Source of the DNA: a virus
DNA: 64,000 nt
IMG/VR virus record: IMGVR_UViG_3300042544_002197
Location: 86,873 to 150,872 of that record
Strand: one strand, 5' to 3'
Under the pieces are notes generated by a model. It was not told where the DNA came from. It saw nothing but the letters and a program-made list of their open reading frames with translations, and made no database searches. This document shows, in pieces, positions 55,654 to 63,145 of the stretch. The translations under genes and the position numbers were made by a program. Position 1 is the stretch's first letter; the number at the start of each line of letters is the position of its first letter.

Positions 55654-56082
55654 ATGGATACAAATACAGAAAAACAAGGCGATTTAATACTTCTCAGAGG
55701 TATTCCTGGTTCGGGTAAAACAACATTTGCCAATGTTATATTACAACAACCAAATAACAACCCACAAGAAATATTGTCTGCAGATGATTTTTTTGAGGAT
55801 GAAAATGGTGAATATAATTTCGACCCAACAAAATTAAAAGAAGCACACAATTATTGTCAATTTAGATGTTCCGAAAGAATGAGACAACAAAAAGTGAGAA
55901 TTGTGGTTGCAAATACATTTACACAGGAGTGGGAAATGGATGAATATTTTAAAATGGCTGAAAGGTACAATTATAGGGTTCATACAATAATTGTAGAGAA
56001 TAGGCATGGTAATGAAAATATCCACGGAGTCCCAAAAGATAAACTTCAACAAATGAAGAATAGGTTTGAAATTAAATTATAG
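55654..56082 (+). CDS. P-loop kinase of the N4BP2/polynucleotide kinase type
   Basis: The 142-residue protein has LILLRGIPGSGKTTFANVIL (Walker A, about 11-30), ILSADDFFEDENGEYNFDPT, the helix KEAHNYCQFRCSERM and VVANTFTQEWEMDEYFKMAE, which match the N4BP2-like kinase family related to T4 polynucleotide kinase's 5'-kinase half. No phosphatase half is present. Together with the RNA ligase two genes on and the receiver-like protein after it, it fits an RNA-repair cassette, supplying 5'-phosphates for ligation. Confidence 0.82.
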   Translation: MDTNTEKQGDLILLRGIPGSGKTTFANVILQQPNNNPQEILSADDFFEDENGEYNFDPTKLKEAHNYCQFRCSERMRQQKVRIVVANTFTQEWEMDEYFKMAERYNYRVHTIIVENRHGNENIHGVPKDKLQQMKNRFEIKL

Positions 56083-56328
56083 ATGAGTCAATTTATTGAA
56101 TCTTATTTTAAAATAATCTCACAAAAAAAAACAAAAATGAAATTTAGTTCACACTTATTTAAAAATCAATGGGCTGTATACCCATTACCTTTTGCATATA
56201 TCTATTTTGAAACATGTGAACCAGAATCACATAAAACATTACTTGAAAATAAAATATGTGCGGTGTACTTGTCTTTTAATTGGTTAAAATGGACTTACAA
56301 TGTTGGATTTTATAAACCTATTAGATAA
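56083..56328 (+). CDS. Small protein between kinase and ligase
   Basis: An 81-residue protein (MSQFIESYFKIISQKKTKMK) that starts immediately after the kinase stop and overlaps the ligase start by 1 nt. It is aromatic-rich (WAVYPLPFAYIYFETCEPE, FNWLKWTYNVGFYKPIR) with two Cys. No family recognised. The tight spacing suggests it belongs to the RNA-repair group. Confidence 0.5.
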   Translation: MSQFIESYFKIISQKKTKMKFSSHLFKNQWAVYPLPFAYIYFETCEPESHKTLLENKICAVYLSFNWLKWTYNVGFYKPIR

Positions 56329-57536
56329 TGTTGGAAATTTTACAGAAATACCATACTGATGGTTTGTTACATAAACAAACTCACCCAACTCTTGATTTAA
56401 CTATTTGGAATTATTCACCAAAAGTTCAGTATGAAAGATTATGGGATGAGATTACTTTGCAATGTCGTGGATTGGTAACCAACTCAAAAGGAAAAATTGT
56501 TGCAAGACCGTTTAAGAAATTCTTCAACTACGAAGAACATAAATCAGAAGACATCCCAAATGAAGATTATGTTGTCTATGAAAAAATGGATGGTTCTTTA
56601 GGTATTCTCTTTTATTACGAATACGAATTGAGTGATGAAAGGAGATACAACATATGGTTTAATAATAATTACGAAACGGGCATGGAAAGGTTTTTTGACC
56701 CGAACAACTTACCTGATTATGATAATTCATATTATGAACCAACACCAAAGACTAAGGGTGAATGGATAATGGCAACTCGTGGGTCATTCACATCACCACA
56801 AGCAATTAAGGGAAAAGAAATTCTTGATAACAAATATGATGTAAGTTCTTTAAGTAAAAAAAGAACCTATTTGTTTGAGATTATTTATCCCGAAAATCGT
56901 ATCGTTGTTAATTATGGTAATGAAGAAAAGTTAGTTCTTCTTGGTGTTATAGATACCGATAGTGGTGAGGAGTTACCCAATAGTTCAATATTTTTTATGC
57001 AAGAACAAGGTTTTGAAGTTGTAACAACGTACAAAACTTGGGGCGAAGGATATGACTTATTGAAAGAAGAAATATCTAAAGACAAGGAAGGTTATGTCAT
57101 TCGTTTCAATAATGGTTTCCGTATGAAAATTAAAGGAGAAGAATATGTTAGACTTCACAAAATTTTAACCAACGTATCAAATAGAGATATATGGGAATAT
57201 TTGAAAGATAATAAACCATTTGATGAACTACTTGAAAAAGTTCCGGACGAATTTAATCAATGGGTTAAAGAAACTGTTCGAGATTTAAGATATGCTTGTT
57301 TTCAACTAAGAGAACGTGCAGGTAAATTACATGATGGTTTTAGATATGGAAAATTTAATGACAGGGGCCCTGAGCCATCTAAAAAAGAATTTGCCGAATT
57401 TGTTATGAAACAACAAAAAGTTTTACATGCGATTATGTTCGCAATGTGGAATGGAAATAATGAAAAAGTCGATGACATAATTTGGAAAATAGTTAAACCA
57501 GAATATTCAAAACCATTTAAGAAAGATGAAAACTGA
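56328..57536 (+). CDS. RNA ligase (T4 Rnl1-like)
   Basis: The 402-residue protein carries nucleotidyltransferase motifs of RNA ligases: motif I YEKMDGSLGILF (Lys near 90), motif III KRTYLFEIIYPENRIV, motif IV DKEGYVIRFNNG and motif V RMKIKGEEYVRLHK. The upstream LQCRGLVTNSKGKIVARPFKKFFN region is typical of Rnl1-type enzymes. The C-terminal 130 residues are helical, as in the Rnl1 tRNA-binding part. In T4 Rnl1 and Pnkp repair tRNA cut by host anticodon nucleases. The gene shares an operon with the kinase and a cyclic-phosphate receiver-like protein, and overlaps the latter by 11 nt. Confidence 0.9.
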   Translation: MLEILQKYHTDGLLHKQTHPTLDLTIWNYSPKVQYERLWDEITLQCRGLVTNSKGKIVARPFKKFFNYEEHKSEDIPNEDYVVYEKMDGSLGILFYYEYELSDERRYNIWFNNNYETGMERFFDPNNLPDYDNSYYEPTPKTKGEWIMATRGSFTSPQAIKGKEILDNKYDVSSLSKKRTYLFEIIYPENRIVVNYGNEEKLVLLGVIDTDSGEELPNSSIFFMQEQGFEVVTTYKTWGEGYDLLKEEISKDKEGYVIRFNNGFRMKIKGEEYVRLHKILTNVSNRDIWEYLKDNKPFDELLEKVPDEFNQWVKETVRDLRYACFQLRERAGKLHDGFRYGKFNDRGPEPSKKEFAEFVMKQQKVLHAIMFAMWNGNNEKVDDIIWKIVKPEYSKPFKKDEN

Positions 57537-58011
57537 GAAAAAAAGATTATACTTAGACGACGTTAGAACACCAATTGGAACTGATTGGGTTATTATAAGA
57601 AATTATGAACATTTTGTTTCTACCATTAGATTATATGGGTTAGAAAATTTTGATGTTATTTCGTTAGACCATGATTTAGGTGATGAGTCTATGATTGAGT
57701 ACTATACAAATGTAAAAAATAATTATGTTTTAAATTATGACAACATAGTTAATGAAAAAACAGGATATGATTGTTGTAAATTTTTAGTGGCTGAAAGTAT
57801 GTCCAAAAAGATACCCCTTCCCCAAATTTATGTTCATTCCGCAAATCCAATCGGTAGTGCTAATATGATGGGATATATTAATAATTATTTAATGAACTGT
57901 GGTTTACCCCAAACCTGTATTAGGGTTAAAATTGAACACACAATAGACGAGCCAATGATACTTTCTCCAGAAGCCAGAAAAGCAAAATGGGATAGAAGTA
58001 AGGAAAATTAA
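57526..58011 (+). CDS. Cyclic-phosphate processing receiver-like protein
   Basis: The 161-residue protein has a receiver-type fold with KRLYLDDVRTPIGTDWVIIR, FDVISLDHDLGDES and PQIYVHSANPIGSANMMGYI. The conserved DDxR and LDHDLG with VHSANP mark the small receiver family proposed to process 2',3'-cyclic phosphates during RNA repair. It overlaps the RNA ligase by 11 nt. With a 5' kinase and a ligase beside it, it would prepare 3' ends for sealing. The activity is inferred from family and context. Confidence 0.75.
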   Translation: MKTEKKRLYLDDVRTPIGTDWVIIRNYEHFVSTIRLYGLENFDVISLDHDLGDESMIEYYTNVKNNYVLNYDNIVNEKTGYDCCKFLVAESMSKKIPLPQIYVHSANPIGSANMMGYINNYLMNCGLPQTCIRVKIEHTIDEPMILSPEARKAKWDRSKEN

Positions 58012-58031
58012 TTTTTATTTTAAAAAAAAAT

Positions 58032-58039
58032 TATTTATA
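58032..58039 (+). promoter_or_regulatory. Late-promoter-like box
   Basis: TATTTATA in the sense direction, 23 nt before ATG 58063. Confidence 0.38.
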
Positions 58040-58062
58040 TTACACTAACCAAATATTAGACA

Positions 58063-58413
58063 ATGGCTTACACAAAAAAAACAAGAACACCATATAAAAA
58101 AATGTACATAAAGGGGAAATATGAAGATTTCACTGATTTTTATGATATTAATAAAAAATCAATTTATGAAAATATTTTGGAGGTTTTTTATGGTTTCAAA
58201 GACAATAAAAAAAGAGTATTAACACTTTATATTCAAGCGATTATACAAGGTTTGGAATGGGATACCGAGTTTAAATTTAATAGAACTGACACAATTGTTT
58301 TAACAAGAGACGTATTACCGTATTTTGAAAGTATTGAGGATTATGAAAAATGTTCAGAAATAAAAAATTTATATGAAGTATTGACAAATAAAAAAGAATT
58401 GTCTATAATTTAA
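58063..58413 (+). CDS. Protein of unknown function after the RNA-repair genes
   Basis: A 116-residue protein (MAYTKKTRTPYKKMYIKGKY) with a basic start and a helical body (YENILEVFYGFKDNKKRVLT, DYEKCSEIKNLYEVLTNKKE). It follows the receiver-like gene by 51 nt and precedes a terminator. No family recognised. It may have its own late box, so it need not be in the repair operon. Confidence 0.5.
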   Translation: MAYTKKTRTPYKKMYIKGKYEDFTDFYDINKKSIYENILEVFYGFKDNKKRVLTLYIQAIIQGLEWDTEFKFNRTDTIVLTRDVLPYFESIEDYEKCSEIKNLYEVLTNKKELSII

Positions 58414-58450
58414 TTGTATCAGGAGAGAGGTACATTTTCATTTTTGTCAC

Positions 58451-58478
58451 ATCCCCGTTGGTTTTAATCATCGGGGAT
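58451..58478 (+). terminator. Terminator between convergent genes
   Basis: ATCCCCG and CGGGGAT form a 7-bp stem with a 14-nt loop and eight T follow on the plus strand. On the minus strand it also lies 5 nt after the stop at 58484. Confidence 0.75.
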
Positions 58479-58483
58479 TTTTT

Positions 58484-59941
58484 TTATAGTACCATTCTTG
58501 ACCCTATTAAGAAATTACTTAACCAAGGTGAACCTGGAGATGTGTTTCCACTCAATTTGTAGTTAAAACTAAACCCAAATCGTTTACTCAACTTGTAATC
58601 AAACGAACTACCTAATAAGAATCCCATATGTCGATTAACGGTGGACGTTCCTGCAACAGTGTTCCAAGATAATGGTGCAAACATTGTAAATATTTGTGGA
58701 GACACCGTCAACTTTTTACTATATTGATATGGTTTAGTCCAAAAAGCGACTACCGATGACGACATGTTATAATCATAGTTATCTTTTTCATTTTTAAGAA
58801 ATAAATTTATCAATCCTAAATTATAACCAAATACACCATGCTTTGGTGTTGGTTTAATATATGTATAACCTAATAAATTCATGTAGTTCCCATTCAAATA
58901 AGCAAATGCGGTAGAATATGAGTGTATTGCTTTTAATTTACCTTCTGAGAAATCCATCTTAGTGTATCCACCACTAACAATAAATGTTTTTAGGTCACTC
59001 ATAATAACCGTATTTGCGGAATAACTTTTATCCCCCATCAAGGATGATTTAGATACCCCAATAGTGGCCGATTGTAACCATCTACCGTCAGGTGATTCTA
59101 TTGTTGATAAATCAGAAGATAATAACATAGGATTTGTTGCGACCGCCTTTTCTTTTTTCTTCTCTTCTTTTTTCTTTTCCTCTTCCTTCTTTTCTTCTTT
59201 AGATTCCTCTTTCTTTTCTTCTTTTTTCTCTTCCGATTTAGATTCCTCTTTCTTTTCTTCGGATTTACTTTCAGATTTAGATTCTTCTTTTGATTCAGAT
59301 TTACTTTCGGTTTTTGATTCTGACTTAGTCTCCGATTTAGTTTCGGTTTTTGTTTCTGTTTTAGTTTCAGAAGATGAGGATGATCCACCACTTGATGACG
59401 AACCACTTGATGAAGATGATGAACTTCCACTACTTGGTGGTGGAGGTGTTGATGAACTACTACTTGTTGGTGGTGGAGTAGTGGGTGGTGGTGTTGACGC
59501 GGCGGAACTTGCGGCAGCTGAACTTGCACTTGAACTAGCAGCAGAACTTGCCGATGATGATGCAGCACTACTTGCCGCACCACTTGCAGCAGAACTAGCG
59601 GCTGCAGATGCTGCCGATGCTGCAGCATTACTTGCGGTTTGTGCAGCCGCATTTGCTACCGTTTGTTGAACAATTGGATTATTAATTACAGGACAAGTTA
59701 ATGCCTCATATGTTGCTTTAGTTGTAAATAACCAAGTCTGTACAACTCCCGTTTGTACTTCCATAGGAGAAAATGTTCTTACTTGATTGTAAAAAGACAC
59801 AGTAGCATTACCATTTATGATGGTTGTTGTTGCTATCTTTTTTTCACCACTACATTTATCAATAAATGTTTGAGTGTACGTTTGTCCAAAAGATTTACCA
59901 CAAAAAAACAATATTAGGAGAGAGATAATATATTTTTTCAT
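58484..59941 (-). CDS. Exported protein with low-complexity linker and C-terminal beta-barrel-like domain
   Basis: The 485-residue protein has a signal peptide (MKKYIISLLILFFCGKSFGQ, cut before or after Gln20). Residues 92-165 are Ala/Ser runs followed by Pro/Ser, and 166-275 are ESK, SEEKKEE and KKKE runs. The C-terminal 210 residues are alternating strands (VIMSDLKTFIVSGGYTKMDF, FGFSFNYKLSGN) typical of outer-membrane or periplasmic beta domains of Flavobacteria, ending NFLIGSRMVL. It is last in a minus-strand group with another exported protein and a CsgG-like protein. I infer delivery to the host envelope. Confidence 0.65.
   Translation of the reverse strand: MKKYIISLLILFFCGKSFGQTYTQTFIDKCSGEKKIATTTIINGNATVSFYNQVRTFSPMEVQTGVVQTWLFTTKATYEALTCPVINNPIVQQTVANAAAQTASNAAASAASAAASSAASGAASSAASSSASSAASSSASSAAASSAASTPPPTTPPPTSSSSSTPPPPSSGSSSSSSSGSSSSGGSSSSSETKTETKTETKSETKSESKTESKSESKEESKSESKSEEKKEESKSEEKKEEKKEESKEEKKEEEKKKEEKKKEKAVATNPMLLSSDLSTIESPDGRWLQSATIGVSKSSLMGDKSYSANTVIMSDLKTFIVSGGYTKMDFSEGKLKAIHSYSTAFAYLNGNYMNLLGYTYIKPTPKHGVFGYNLGLINLFLKNEKDNYDYNMSSSVVAFWTKPYQYSKKLTVSPQIFTMFAPLSWNTVAGTSTVNRHMGFLLGSSFDYKLSKRFGFSFNYKLSGNTSPGSPWLSNFLIGSRMVL
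59117..59657 (-). repeat. Low-complexity coding repeats
   Basis: Tandem triplet-type DNA (GCAGCA and GAAAAG/TCTTCT variants) encodes the Ala/Ser and Glu/Lys/Ser linkers of the exported protein; long open frames on the other strand and in another frame here are shadows of it. Confidence 0.7.
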
Positions 59942-59942
59942 T

Positions 59943-60776
59943 TTAAAAATTGATACCTAAACCAAAGGTACCGTTACGAATTACCGGGTCATAGTCATAC
60001 TTTATTGTTATATTTTTGAAATCGTGTAATATTCCAACTTTAACAGTTGCGAATCTATCTTTATATTTTGGGAAAGTAATATATCCAATATCATCTTTAC
60101 CTCTCCACTTCACATCTTCCGTCACACTACCAATCATAAGGTGAATACCCGTTCTTTTAATCCTCTTACCAACACCAACATAGAAATTTCTTTGTTCTAT
60201 CAAATCACTTACCATTGGAAAATCGACTTGTGTTATATTACCATAAGGAAAGAATGTTGAATTATCTCTTTCAAATGTTGAGTTATATTCAGCAATAAAA
60301 TATGCTTTAGTCCCTATTGTAAAAAATCCACCAATCTGATTACCACCTGTTTTCTGAATACCAAAGCTGACGATTGGTCTCTTACCTTTAATGGTGTCCA
60401 ATTTTCCATTATCATAAACATACACTCTTGCAGGTTGTCTATAACCCCAATCGTTTAAGTAAAAGCCTGGGTTCCAAAAGTTCCAACCAAATGCAGGTGC
60501 TCCCCACATATCCCATCTATTCCATCCCCATCCAAAATTATTCATTAACCATGGGTCTCTTACAATTATGTTTGAACCTGGTCTTGTTCTTAGAGGTCTA
60601 TCATATCCATTTGATGGTGGTTGATTTCTCCAATTACTAACATCATTTCTTTGTGGAGTTGGTGGTTGTATTGATGGTGTTGACCTTTGAGGTGTAGGTG
60701 GATTACTTCTCCATGATGAGACTTGTCCTAACACGATAGTTGGGATAAGTAATAATAATATTAATAACGTTTTCAT
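59943..60776 (-). CDS. Exported, probably outer-membrane protein
   Basis: The 277-residue protein starts with a signal peptide (MKTLLILLLLIPTIVLGQ, Gln at the predicted mature end). A Pro/Gln/Ser-rich stretch follows (21-60), then a Trp/Asn/Gly-rich stretch (NNFGWGWNRWDMWGAPAFGW). The C-terminal 150 residues alternate strands (IVSFGIQKTGGNQIGGFFTI, TIKYDYDPVIRNGTFGLGIN) and end in Phe, like outer-membrane barrels. It lies 1 nt upstream of the previous gene and likely acts with it. Confidence 0.6.
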   Translation of the reverse strand: MKTLLILLLLIPTIVLGQVSSWRSNPPTPQRSTPSIQPPTPQRNDVSNWRNQPPSNGYDRPLRTRPGSNIIVRDPWLMNNFGWGWNRWDMWGAPAFGWNFWNPGFYLNDWGYRQPARVYVYDNGKLDTIKGKRPIVSFGIQKTGGNQIGGFFTIGTKAYFIAEYNSTFERDNSTFFPYGNITQVDFPMVSDLIEQRNFYVGVGKRIKRTGIHLMIGSVTEDVKWRGKDDIGYITFPKYKDRFATVKVGILHDFKNITIKYDYDPVIRNGTFGLGINF

Positions 60777-60792
60777 ATGGTTATTCTTTTAT

Positions 60793-60800
60793 TATAAATA
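60793..60800 (-). promoter_or_regulatory. Late-promoter-like box for the exported-protein genes
   Basis: TATTTATA in the sense direction, 16 nt before ATG 60776; it lies just beyond the terminator of the CsgG-like gene. Confidence 0.48.
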
Positions 60801-60804
60801 TAAA

Positions 60805-60830
60805 AAAAGGAGGTTATTACACCTCCTTTT
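60805..60830 (-). terminator. Terminator after the CsgG-like gene
   Basis: AAAAGGAGGT and ACCTCCTTTT form a perfect 10-bp stem with a 6-nt loop, followed on the minus strand by T. It is 24 nt past the stop at 60854. Confidence 0.8.
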
Positions 60831-60853
60831 AAATAATTCTTAATGTAATTAAA

Positions 60854-61576
60854 CTATTTTGTGAATATTCCTTTTTTAATCATTCTATCAAGGATGTTAG
60901 CACATGCAATATCTAAAGCCTTTTTAGTTGCTATGGAAATTGTTGATTGATTAAATTTTATTGGGTCTACAGTTGCATCAGATAAAAGGGTTAACTCTCT
61001 TTTTGTGGTTGCCTCACCTAAACCCGATCCACCAAATACAACACCTGTTTCAGCATCTGTAAATCTAACCTGAAGACCTATACGAGTCACCATATTGTCT
61101 TGTATACCATTTTTAAGGTTGATGGTTTCATCTTCCGACACCGAGTAATCATAACACTCAATAGTGACAAAATACTTTGCCAAATTTATTTTACCACGAC
61201 CATCTAATTTATTCTCGGAAATACCAGATTGGGATGCTTGGAATTGCTTTACCATACGATTCTTAATTTCTGTTTTATCCTCAGTAAATTTGAATCTGTT
61301 TAAGTTTTCAAGATATTCCATTGAAATATTAGCAACCCCCAAACCAACACGTTTTTCTTTTAGTTCAGGATACATTTCATACATCTCATCAGAAATTCCT
61401 GCCTTTAATATTTGAATTGGAATTTGTGGACCGTCGTAATCCATATAATCACTAATATCTCTTTTCTTTTCGAAGTCCGCCTTGTAGTCTTCTGTTTTAG
61501 TTTTACCTATTGTTTGTCCGTTAACAACAACAACGCTTAGTAAAAAAACGCTTAATAATGTTAATAATTTTTTCAT
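60854..61576 (-). CDS. CsgG-like exported protein
   Basis: The 240-residue protein has a signal peptide (MKKLLTLLSVFLLSVVVVNG, then Gln) without a lipobox Cys. The body resembles CsgG: RVGLGVANISMEYLENLNRF, FVTIECYDYSVSEDETINL, RIGLQVRFTDAETGVVFGGSG then LGEATTKRELTLL, and a C-terminal helix (TKKALDIACANILDRMIKKG). CsgG forms a nonameric secretion channel in the outer membrane; phage copies have been seen in some marine T4-like phages. The usual acylated Cys is missing, so insertion could differ. It is followed by a terminator. Confidence 0.7.
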   Translation of the reverse strand: MKKLLTLLSVFLLSVVVVNGQTIGKTKTEDYKADFEKKRDISDYMDYDGPQIPIQILKAGISDEMYEMYPELKEKRVGLGVANISMEYLENLNRFKFTEDKTEIKNRMVKQFQASQSGISENKLDGRGKINLAKYFVTIECYDYSVSEDETINLKNGIQDNMVTRIGLQVRFTDAETGVVFGGSGLGEATTKRELTLLSDATVDPIKFNQSTISIATKKALDIACANILDRMIKKGIFTK

Positions 61577-61586
61577 ACATTTTATC

Positions 61587-61754
61587 TTAACCCTTCCAAT
61601 TTTTTGGGTGGGATTTTCTTTTAGGTGTGTTATTTATAATTTCTTCTACAACAACAATTTCCGGTTCAGGAATAACTTCCTCAACAACTGAAACAATTTC
61701 AGGTTCCGTAATTATTTCTTCAATAACAGTAACAATTTCATTATTTTCTTCCAT
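61587..61754 (-). CDS. Small acidic protein with basic tail
   Basis: A 55-residue frame begins MEENNEIVTVIEEIITEPEI and contains three EPEIV/EEII-type repeats, ending TPKRKSHPKNWKG. It lies 10 nt upstream of the CsgG-like gene and could be co-translated. The acidic repeats and basic tail are unusual. No family recognised and no membrane segment seen. Confidence 0.45.
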   Translation of the reverse strand: MEENNEIVTVIEEIITEPEIVSVVEEVIPEPEIVVVEEIINNTPKRKSHPKNWKG

Positions 61755-61788
61755 TTTTAATTAATTTTTTAAATAAATTTTTATTAAA

Positions 61789-61810
61789 AAGGAGGGTTTT
61801 ATCCCTCCTT
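61789..61810 (-). terminator. Terminator after the 82-residue membrane gene
   Basis: AAGGAGGG and CCCTCCTT form an 8-bp stem with a 6-nt loop and a T run on the minus strand. Confidence 0.8.
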
Positions 61811-61814
61811 AATA

Positions 61815-62063
61815 TTAACCTTCCATCTCATCTTTCTTTTTGTGAGAGAACTTATCCAAAGTGTCAGCACCCATTCCAATTCCCGTGATTAACATCACTG
61901 CATTCACCAATTCAGGTGACGGGGCAAAATCCGCATGAGAGAACGAATTTAAAATCATCGTTATACATAGGAATAAAGCACCTATCATTGCTATTACCGG
62001 TTTTACCGATATTGAACCTCTTTCATCTTTGAAGAGTTCGATTACCCATTGTTTAAAATTCAT
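61815..62063 (-). CDS. Small membrane protein with two segments
   Basis: The 82-residue protein (MNFKQWVIELFKDERGSISV) has two hydrophobic helices (VIAMIGALFLCITMILNSF and LVNAVMLITGIGMGADTL) and a basic tail (KFSHKKKDEMEG). That topology is common in phage holins of the two-segment type. Holin is a possibility; nothing proves it. It begins a run of small membrane genes. Confidence 0.55.
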   Translation of the reverse strand: MNFKQWVIELFKDERGSISVKPVIAMIGALFLCITMILNSFSHADFAPSPELVNAVMLITGIGMGADTLDKFSHKKKDEMEG

Positions 62064-62088
62064 TTTTGTCTTGTTTTAATTTTATTTA

Positions 62089-62718
62089 TTATCCTTCCAT
62101 ATGCATTTCTGCATTTTCATCTTTTATTTTACCACACTTTAAACATTCCTCGATTCCGTCACCATCCAAGTCACCCCAAACGTGTTCACATTGTCTATGT
62201 GCAAAATACATATCAATTTTACCATCACCATCAAAATCTATACCATCCATTGTACCATCACCATCTTCATCAACTTCAACACCAGTTCTTGGTTGAACGG
62301 TTGGTACTTGTTCAAACGTATCATTTACCTTTTCTATTTTTGAGTTTTCAATAGCGGTTTGAAACTCCTCTGGTATGATTGGAGTGTTGTTTGGTGGAGT
62401 TGGTGGTAAATCGGCGGTATTGCTTAATGATGTGCCATCTTCTTCATCCATTTTCTGAACTAACATCTTATCCTTATCGGTATCACTAAACCAATAGTCA
62501 ATTATTTTACCATAAGAACCGATGAAAGCTCCTAACAATAATAGAAGAAGTTCTTTCCATTCTCCTTCTATTGCTGATTTATTTAATATAGCAAAGAACA
62601 TTCCTCCTATAATAAACATGAATCCACCCAATACCAATGCGGTGATGTACCATCTTCTGGCCATCATATTACTTAATAAATCTTTAAAACCACTTGGTGG
62701 TTGTTTGTTTTCTGCCAT
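62089..62718 (-). CDS. Membrane protein with calcium-type loops and Cys/His cluster
   Basis: The 209-residue protein has two N-terminal membrane segments (RRWYITALVLGGFMFIIGGM and WKELLLLLLGAFIGSYGKII), a Thr/Pro/Glu-rich linker, and a C-terminal part with three Asp-rich loops (DEDGDGTMDGID, DFDGDGKIDMYF, DLDGDGIEECLK) like thrombospondin/EF-type calcium loops. These interlace with a Cys/His set (RQCEHVWGD then ECLKCGKI) that looks like a zinc ribbon. Mixed Ca/Zn sensing on a membrane anchor is unusual. Function unknown; possible lysis regulator. Confidence 0.55.
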   Translation of the reverse strand: MAENKQPPSGFKDLLSNMMARRWYITALVLGGFMFIIGGMFFAILNKSAIEGEWKELLLLLLGAFIGSYGKIIDYWFSDTDKDKMLVQKMDEEDGTSLSNTADLPPTPPNNTPIIPEEFQTAIENSKIEKVNDTFEQVPTVQPRTGVEVDEDGDGTMDGIDFDGDGKIDMYFAHRQCEHVWGDLDGDGIEECLKCGKIKDENAEMHMEG

Positions 62719-62720
62719 TT

Positions 62721-62999
62721 TTATTTATTTTTTTTTAAAAGAGATTTTATATCACAATAACAGGAATTAGCACCGTGAGCTATTGCCATTAGTATCCACA
62801 TTAAAGTCATTTCACCCAAACCCAAAATGGTTTTAGGAGTATCACTACTTAATGTGTTTGGTGAACAATGTGTTATTGATTGTATTGGTTCGTAAAAATA
62901 GATCGCTAATCCTAAAAAAATTATAGAAACCCAATATCTTAGTATGTAGTATTTTATATTATTCATATTATTATTATTTTTTATCTTTTCCAAGACCAT
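62721..62999 (-). CDS. Small membrane protein
   Basis: A 92-residue frame (MVLEKIKNNNNMNNIKYYIL); an internal ATG at 62966 (MNNIKYYILRYWV) gives an 81-residue alternative. It has two hydrophobic segments (YWVSIIFLGLAIYFYEPI and GEMTLMWILMAIAHGA) and three Cys between and after them (THCSPN, NSCYCD). The gene ends 2 nt before the 209-residue gene begins and overlaps the small gene upstream by 19 nt. Role unknown. Confidence 0.5.
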   Translation of the reverse strand: MVLEKIKNNNNMNNIKYYILRYWVSIIFLGLAIYFYEPIQSITHCSPNTLSSDTPKTILGLGEMTLMWILMAIAHGANSCYCDIKSLLKKNK

Positions 63000-63136
63000 C
63001 CCTTTTTTCTACCTCTTATTAATAAATAACTACAACCCCCAATAAAAAATGTTAAAAACATCGATTGGGAATTAAATACAAACATAGCTATCATACATAA
63101 TACGATTACCGCTATAAAACTTAATCCCTGTTCCAT
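62981..63136 (-). CDS. Very small membrane protein
   Basis: A 51-residue frame begins MEQGLSFIAVIVLCMIAMFV, continues FNSQSMFLTFFIGGCSYLLI and ends RGRKKGWSWKR. It has two hydrophobic segments and a basic C-terminus. It lies in the membrane-protein run and overlaps the next gene by 19 nt. Typical of lysis-cassette or host-membrane effectors; no family recognised. Confidence 0.5.
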   Translation of the reverse strand: MEQGLSFIAVIVLCMIAMFVFNSQSMFLTFFIGGCSYLLIRGRKKGWSWKR

Positions 63137-63145
63137 TTTAAATTT

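Noticed and set aside
59064-59669. A 201-residue plus-strand frame and a 184-residue His/Gln/Lys-rich minus-strand frame
   Set aside because: Both arise from the low-complexity repeats of the exported 485-residue protein; the coding frame with the signal peptide and barrel domain is clearly the real one.
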